A DNA stretch of 64,000 bases from Selaginella moellendorffii. Lineage: Eukaryota > Streptophyta > Lycopodiopsida > Selaginellales > Selaginellaceae. Below the pieces are notes generated by a model. It had not been told where the DNA came from and searched no databases. It was given only the letters and a program-made list of their open reading frames with translations. Positions 58,001 through 64,000 of the stretch are shown piece by piece; position 1 is the first letter of the stretch; every line of letters starts with the position of its first letter. Both the position numbers and the translations under genes were made by a program. The stretch is taken from NCBI RefSeq assembly GCF_000143415.4, contig NW_003314292.1, positions 1,748,982 through 1,812,981 of the forward strand. The letters are read 5' to 3'.

Positions 58001-58900
58001 ATTGGATTAAAGCTTTTTATGGCCTAGATGCCTTGGAATATAGAATGCAAAAATTTCAAACTACATTCTGTAAAGCCGAATAGGCATGCTTGGAGACATT
58101 ATAGATACTCGAGACGCTAGCCCAGCACTAGTGGAAGCTAAATGACACTATCATCTATGCACTCCCTAGCAAAGTTTCCAGACTGATCTTCAAGGTGGGA
58201 CATGTTAAACAACTTCTCACTATAATCACTCTTAAATATGAAGAACTCTTGGATATGAGCAATGCCAAGCTAGTTTGCATCATTCAGATGGAGAAGAAGA
58301 CAACATGCATAAATTTGGCAATACCAGAATGATAGTATGTCAAACTCTACTAGTTCCACTACCAAACACTAAAAGAATTGAAATGGGATTTGGCTGAATA
58401 GGAATGGAAGGATTATAAAGGATTCTTCCAGTATAAAACCAAACTTGGCCAAAGAGTGACTTGCCCCTTGGTACAAACCACATTTATCAAGAAAGTGAGA
58501 GCACAATAGATCCTACCCCAAAACTGTCCACAATGTATGAACAAGATTTGGAAAGGCTGCTAGTCCACTAAAACCCAATAGTTCATGTGGCTCACCTAGC
58601 ATGAGCACCTCCCTCACATCTCCCAAACACAACATGTAGTTTCTGTGGAGCAAAAGAAACATAATGCCATATTCTATAGGAATGTTCAGCAATACAAGAA
58701 GTTTGGGAAACCTCTATAGCAATTCTTAAATGAATCTTTTAAGGTGGTGCAGTTGTAACTTATGAATTAGTGCTATGGGGCTGCTTCATAAAAGGGAAGA
58801 CCAAACACCCAAATTCTTGGAAATGGAGATACAATAAAAACCCCTACTTCAATCAACCTAACTAAATATTTTCACCAAGAGCATTTTTTATGTCCTCAAG
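58000..58900 (+). pseudogene. 3' part of a LINE ORF2 with zf-RVT domain
   Basis: Around 58610-58720 the plus frame reads SHLPNTTCSFCGAKET, a stop, CHIL, a stop, then ECSAIQEVWE. This is the CxxC..H..C zinc-binding domain (zf-RVT) found near the end of plant LINE ORF2 proteins. The upstream 58000-58600 gives broken frames compatible with the region between RT and zf-RVT. Many stops; dead. Confidence 0.65.
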
Positions 58901-58949
58901 GGATGTACTCTTGTAGAGCCTTAGAAGGCCTACTGCACCAAGATGTTTA

Positions 58950-61200
58950 ATAACAAGAATCCCTCGGCTTAGGGAACAATCTCAAAAAGTTTGGCCACAC
59001 TTCATCGTTGCACTGGCATCCTAACTAAACACACTGACGAAGAGAGAAGATGAGGGAAAGATTGCTAAGGAGCGAGCTCTTTGGCCATTCTTTAGACACT
59101 GAAGCTAAGTTAGCAAAGACGATGGAAACCACGACTATGGCTTTGGCAACATTTGTCTAAGAACGACAGAATGTGTACCTTCTCAAGCCCCTCAGATTCT
59201 CCCTCGGGGACTTCAATTACATCGACCACAATAGTCACAAACTTGAGTTTTAGTTTGGCTCTATCCTCCTCACCCCCCATTTGCTCTTTTCTAGTTTCAA
59301 GCATGTTGAAATTGGACTCTATGGTTTTATAGAGGATAAATAAATAAAACCCGATTGACAAAGTTAGACTAAAAAAGTTGGACAAGAAGAAAAAAAAATG
59401 ATAATGCAACAAGAGAAAGCAAAGTGGGGAAAGAAGGTGCCAATGCAAAGGGAGTGAGTTCGGGTGCTCTGTGGGAGTGGAGTTGCCTCTCAAGCATGGT
59501 GTTAGATGGGTGTGAGGCACTTCAATTGTTCACAACAACAATAATTAGAGTTGGGGTTTTTTGGTTTCAAAGAGGAATAGATCTAGATGGTTTGAGCAAT
59601 GTCACAACTACTTTAAGTGTTTTTTGCCAATGGGTTTGGTTCTATCTTCGTTCTGTGCAACTTGTAAAAGTTACAGCAAAAGATAATAGTCAGCAAAACT
59701 CATTGTGTGGTCTAAGTTGGTTTCATGCCTTTTATTTGATTTTTTATTGTTAAAGATCTCCAAGCAAAGGTAAAGGATTAAAGTTGGAAGCAAAGCCTCT
59801 CCCTAAGTTGTAAAGCATAGAAAGAAAAAATTGAAAGCATCTCTTTAAACCATTTTTATTTTATATTTGTTATTTGTAACTCCTATTCTTTAATGGTTCC
59901 AACTAACATTCTTTCTGCCCCCTCCTGGCCCCATTGCTAAAAATATTGGCTTGAAAAAAGATTCCTTTTAGTCCTTTGGAGAATAAGCTATAGAGGAGTA
60001 AAATTGTTGGGCTATAGAAAAGTAGAGTGAAAAATTCAAGTCTCAAAAGTCTTTCATTGTATGCATCAAAATAAAAAGAGTTTTGGGGATAAAAGACTTA
60101 GTAGCAGTAAAGTAATGATCTAGAGCACAAGTTAGCGAGATCTCTTGCATAACAAAATTGGATTGGAAAGCTGAAATTAGTTTGGGTCCACTATGAAAGG
60201 TTTTAAAAGTTTAAGGATCGCAATCCAAAATAGGAGTAACTAAGGAAATGGAGCCTCACAAGAATTGGAAGGTTGAGCTCGTTAGTTCAAAAAGAGCTAA
60301 AGAGTAGAGGTGTTAAACACGAAGCAAGATTGTGATGTTCAAAGGAAAAAAATCCTTATCTTGATGGCTAGGATGCAATCCACTTAAGAAGAATCAATGA
60401 AGGGAAAATTGTGTATGCAATAGGATAAGGAATTGAGGAATAATTGGAGTGGGAATCCTAAGGTAATGGCTAAGTGGTGCTTAATTGATAATCCTAGTTT
60501 ATCGATAGCAAATTAAGCAAAATCAAGAAAGATAGTGGTGATGAAAAATTGAGGAAAGTATTGAATATGAGCAAAAAGGTAATTAATAGTAACACTCTAA
60601 AAACTCTGGGAAAGTTCAAGGAATAATAGTAGCTCTCTTCACATGGGTATTAATGTGGTTGGACAAGTCACTATCAAGTAGAAGAGGAAGAAGGAAAAAA
60701 TGATGCATGGTGATGCATGTGAAAAGATGGGTACTAAATCTAAGGAATGGATGCTTGGTAGTGTTATATCCGAGGAGAAGATGATAAAATCTAAGATGCT
60801 CATCATTTAGGCTAATATCAAGGATAAAAAAGGGGGGGAAAAAATGTGGAAAAGCTTCTATTCTATCAAGAAATGATATGTGTCAATCAAAGCCTTTACT
60901 ATATAAAAGGGACTTGTCGATTTGGAGGTCATTGTTTTCATTCTCAAAGGGAGGGTAGAGAAGAAAAAAAAAAGCTAAGTGTGAGCAAAAGCATAATGAG
61001 GTTGAGTTGAAAGCAGAGAGAATTGAGAGCAAACTAACAAAGAAAGCAAGGCACAAAGAAGAAGAAGGGGATCAAAGTAGCAAAGTGCTGAGAGGAAGCA
61101 ATAGGGAAAATGAGAGGTACGGGGGGAGAAGCAAGAGTTCGAGATTGAGGGGAGGAAAAATAACAAAGAAATGATGCCACATACAAGGGCAATAGCAAGA
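58950..61200. other. Transposon-derived region without recognised domains
   Basis: About 2.2 kb of AT- and purine-rich sequence with broken open frames on both strands. It probably contains the 5' flank of the LINE starting near 61200. A minus frame at 59110-59520 shows no known domain. Confidence 0.45.
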
Positions 61201-63900
61201 ATAAGCATAACAAAAGGAAGAGTTAGGGGGAGTATAGTTGGGTCTGTTGGAAGTTCTTGACCTAAAGATCGCATTGGTAAGAGAGGTGTTATTAGTTAAT
61301 GTGGAAAATAAAAGACAGATAGATTCAAATGATAATGAAGGATTGTTACTCCAAAAAACAATTAGGAGAAATCACACAAAAGACCTCATGGAGTTTCTAG
61401 AGATGGGGGATGAAAGAGCAACTACAAGGGTAGAGGAAAAGGAAACTCTGGGGAAGGAAGCAAAGACAACATCTTCAATAGGGATTAAATGGAGAATTAA
61501 GCAAAATTGTCCATAAAAAAAGGCCTTTCTTGTTTTAGAGCAATCTAGGAAGAAAATGAAAGGAAGGAATAAAAGGCAAAACAATTGGTGGAGGAGGAAG
61601 TGAAGCAGATGGAGGAAGAGAATTAGAAAAGGAAAAAGTAAAGAATGTAGGGTTGGATAAAGAGGATAGACAAGAAAATCCAAGTGAAATAGATACAATA
61701 GCCTGAACATATGAAGCATCAATTGAACAGAAAATGTTTAAAAGGATGTTGGATGAAGAGAGAAAAGGAAAGATGAAAGATGGAAAAGGAGAGGTGTCAT
61801 CTTCAAGAACAGTGTAGGATAGTGGTTTTCCAAAAGTCTAGATATCTCCAGAAGGTAAGCAAAGGCCAAATGTAGAGTATCCAAGGGTGATGCTAAAGAA
61901 CTTGAAAATGTCAGTATGTCCAAATGTGCCAATAGTTTCTTTTAGGCTACCCTCTATGAAGATTGAGGAGATATTACAGCCAAGGAAGCCAACTAGAATA
62001 CCATATAGAAGTGGATCTAGAAGAGTTTATAGAGTTGTGCAAGATGCAAGAAGGAAGGGCAGAAGATTATTCATATCATAGTTGAAGGAATGGTCTTGAT
62101 TGATTTTGTGATATCAAATTGGATGTGTGTAGCATTAGTATATCATGACATGATGGTTACTGTAGTAGTAGAGGATGTGAAAGACCTGGGGAAAAAGTGT
62201 TACAATGTGGTCATCAAGGATGAAAGAGCACAACACAAACTTTTACGAGTGGATGCATATGTACAATTGGAGTTTCAATTGTTTTTTAGAGCGTACCACA
62301 ACAACTTCATGCCACAAAAGAGGCAAATGTTGCTCCCGCTATCAATTATTGTCAATTTTGAACTTCAAGGAATGGATGTGGCACTAGCAGAGGATAAGGT
62401 ATTGGTGGCAATACTTCGGTAGTTCTCCACATTCATAAGGATGGAAGGAATGTTGGTGGGGGATAGAGTTACAGTTAAGGTGAGAATTTTATAGGAAGTG
62501 CATATTTTGTTTGAGATTGAACTTAAGCAAAGGAAAAGGGAAGAATCAAGAAGGATTCGGGTTATGCTACTCCCAAATCTAAATGTCTAAATTATTTACT
62601 GAAGGATTGGACATATTGAAAAGAGCCTAGCAAAAGGAGCAAACATGGAGGAGGCTCAGAAGCTATTGGAGGATCAGCCAAAGGCATCCAGTGGGTTGGA
62701 GGGGAAGGACTATAGAGTCAGAGTAGAGAGGGAAAAAGGAAGATCTACTTCAAATGGAGAGAGCAAGAAGCCATGGACCAAAGTCAAGGATGAGGGATAG
62801 GGTGAACAAACAATAGTGCTGAAACGAGAAAAAGGGTAGTTGGGATTATCTAGAATGAAGGAATGAAGACTGATAGGAAGGAGACTAGAAGGACATGAGC
62901 TGGATAAATCATGGGGACCTACTCCAACAATAGAGCCAATACAGGACAAACTAAAAGTACTTCTAGAACAAACACCTCATGAGGGTCTTGGGCAACTCCA
63001 AAGGTAGTCATGGTCACAATCACCAAGGATGGAAGACTTTGCAAAGGGAAATTACCCACCAAGGTTCACTCCACCTAAATGTGTAGTATCTGAAGTGGAT
63101 TTGTACATTAGTGCTACAAAGCCTTTGAAGATTTTGGGGGAGTGGATTAACAACATAGTTGGTCATATGCCATTTGGAATTCTGATCACACCCAAACAAA
63201 ATATAGTATAGACTCTTGAAGATTGGGTGGTGTATAATTTCAATTGGAACCCATAGAGGTTCTTGATCCAAGAAGACCATTGCATAGAAAAAACACTAAA
63301 CTCTCTTACATTTTTTGGAATTGTTAAAATTTTGTTTGCATGGCCACTTTAGCAAATGGGACCATACCATTAGGTGGAGAGATAGCATCTTGGTAGTGCC
63401 CAAGGATATCACAATGGTTAATATCAATGTGAGAACATGGAACATTGGGGGATTAAGAAAGGAAAGGTTAGCTATGAATAACAAGAGAACAAAATTTAAA
63501 TAGTATCTTAAACAACTAGAAGGGGTGTTGTAAAGTTTTGATTTTCTATATATGAAAGAGTATAGACTCTCAAGTGTGGATTTGGTTTACAAGTTTGCAA
63601 AAGGAAAATATTTTTAGAATTTGGCAATTGCATGTAATTAGAGTATGTTAATAGTGGTAAAGGGATCATGTGAGTCTCTTTGTGAAGATTATAAAATCCT
63701 AATACCGAGCATAGCATAGTGTGTTTAGTTTAGGATTAAGGACATGTTGGTGGGTCTATTAAATATGTATGCACCAGCAGGCTATTCTTCCAAAAGGGTG
63801 GATTCTTTCACATGTTACTAACATGTTCCCGGACTATTGTCAGCATGGATGGTCACTAAGGATTTTAACTTTATGGAAGAAGAGCTAGATAAAGAATGGG
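61200..63900 (+). mobile_element. LINE (non-LTR retrotransposon) remnant: ORF1 and endonuclease start
   Basis: Plus-strand open pieces 61238-61516, 61887-62081 and 62090-62422 give an ORF1-like charged protein. Near 62590-62640 the frame reads IIY, a stop, RIGHIEKS, a likely decayed CCHC knuckle (CGRIGH type). From 63415 a frame begins VNINVRTWNIGGLRKERL, the start of the LINE AP-endonuclease (N-x-R-x-W-N). Later segments near 63755-63890 (LLNMYAPAGYS; TKDFNFMEEELD) match the NVYAP and GDFN motifs of that domain. RT would lie beyond the window. Stops are many. Confidence 0.7.
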
Positions 63901-63953
63901 GAAAATGAGAGATAAACGATGATAGTTCCGCTCAGTCTCGCCACCCCCTTGCT

Positions 63954-63954
<1 letters not shown>

Positions 63955-63998
<44 letters not shown>
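63955..63998. repeat. Poly-T tract at the window edge
   Basis: About 44 consecutive T. It could be the poly-A tail of a minus-strand retroelement that continues past the window. It interrupts the LINE endonuclease, right after the CTCGCCACCCCC context. Confidence 0.8.
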
Positions 63999-64000
63999 CT

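Overview
The window is plant nuclear DNA. Introns are very short (mostly about 50-65 nt, GT-AG), compact GC-richer gene islands alternate with AT-rich, transposon-filled spacers, and many gene starts carry AAACCCTA-type telo-box motifs. The families present (GASA peptides, WAT1/EamA transporter, NIP aquaporin, GRDP/DUF1399, S1-family secreted protein, MUR1-type GMD) are land-plant families. The style strongly suggests a lycophyte such as Selaginella, but that species call is inference.

Layout. 1-7000: a 2OG-Fe(II) oxygenase pseudogene split by a complete but decayed Ty3/gypsy element (511-6560) with LTRs and a 5-bp target duplication. 7000-8400: AT-rich spacer with a long (TA)n tract. 8413-13355: a second, minus-strand Ty3/gypsy element with short LTRs.

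13542-35607 is the main gene island: F-box protein (-), two tandem 2OG oxygenases (+), cytosolic seryl-tRNA synthetase (+), WAT1-like transporter (-), two head-to-head GASA peptides, PLAA/Ufd3-like WD40-PFU-PUL protein (-), PDI with two CGHC thioredoxin domains (+), NIP aquaporin (+), diphthine synthase DPH5 (-), a Kir-type potassium channel homologue (+), and a divergent pair of paralogues of unknown function.

35.7-43.2 kb is AT-rich: one S1-family secreted protein gene, then a plus-strand copy of the same short-LTR Ty3 family (37132-41930), itself interrupted by a 1.6-kb LTR-like insertion carrying a 12-bp/6-bp tandem array. 43.3-46.1 kb: GRDP (DUF1399) gene (-). 48.8-49.8 kb: intronless GDP-mannose 4,6-dehydratase (+). 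50.9-52.8 kb: a single-exon P-loop NTPase of unusual type (-). 53-64 kb: transposon graveyard (minus-strand Ty3 integrase and LTR pieces, plus-strand LINE remnants), ending in a long poly-T.

Many genes lie in divergent pairs with short shared upstream regions: F-box/2OG (66 bp between ATGs), PLAA/PDI (144 bp), DPH5/Kir (270 bp), GASA/GASA (636 bp) and the unknown pair (430 bp). Translation and protein-quality functions (SerRS, DPH5, PDI, PLAA) cluster here, but nothing shows that they are co-regulated beyond this geometry. The least expected gene is the Kir-type channel, whose filter reads TTFGG instead of the usual TxGYG/TxGFG. Exon coordinates were derived by hand from reading-frame continuity and splice sites and need transcript support.
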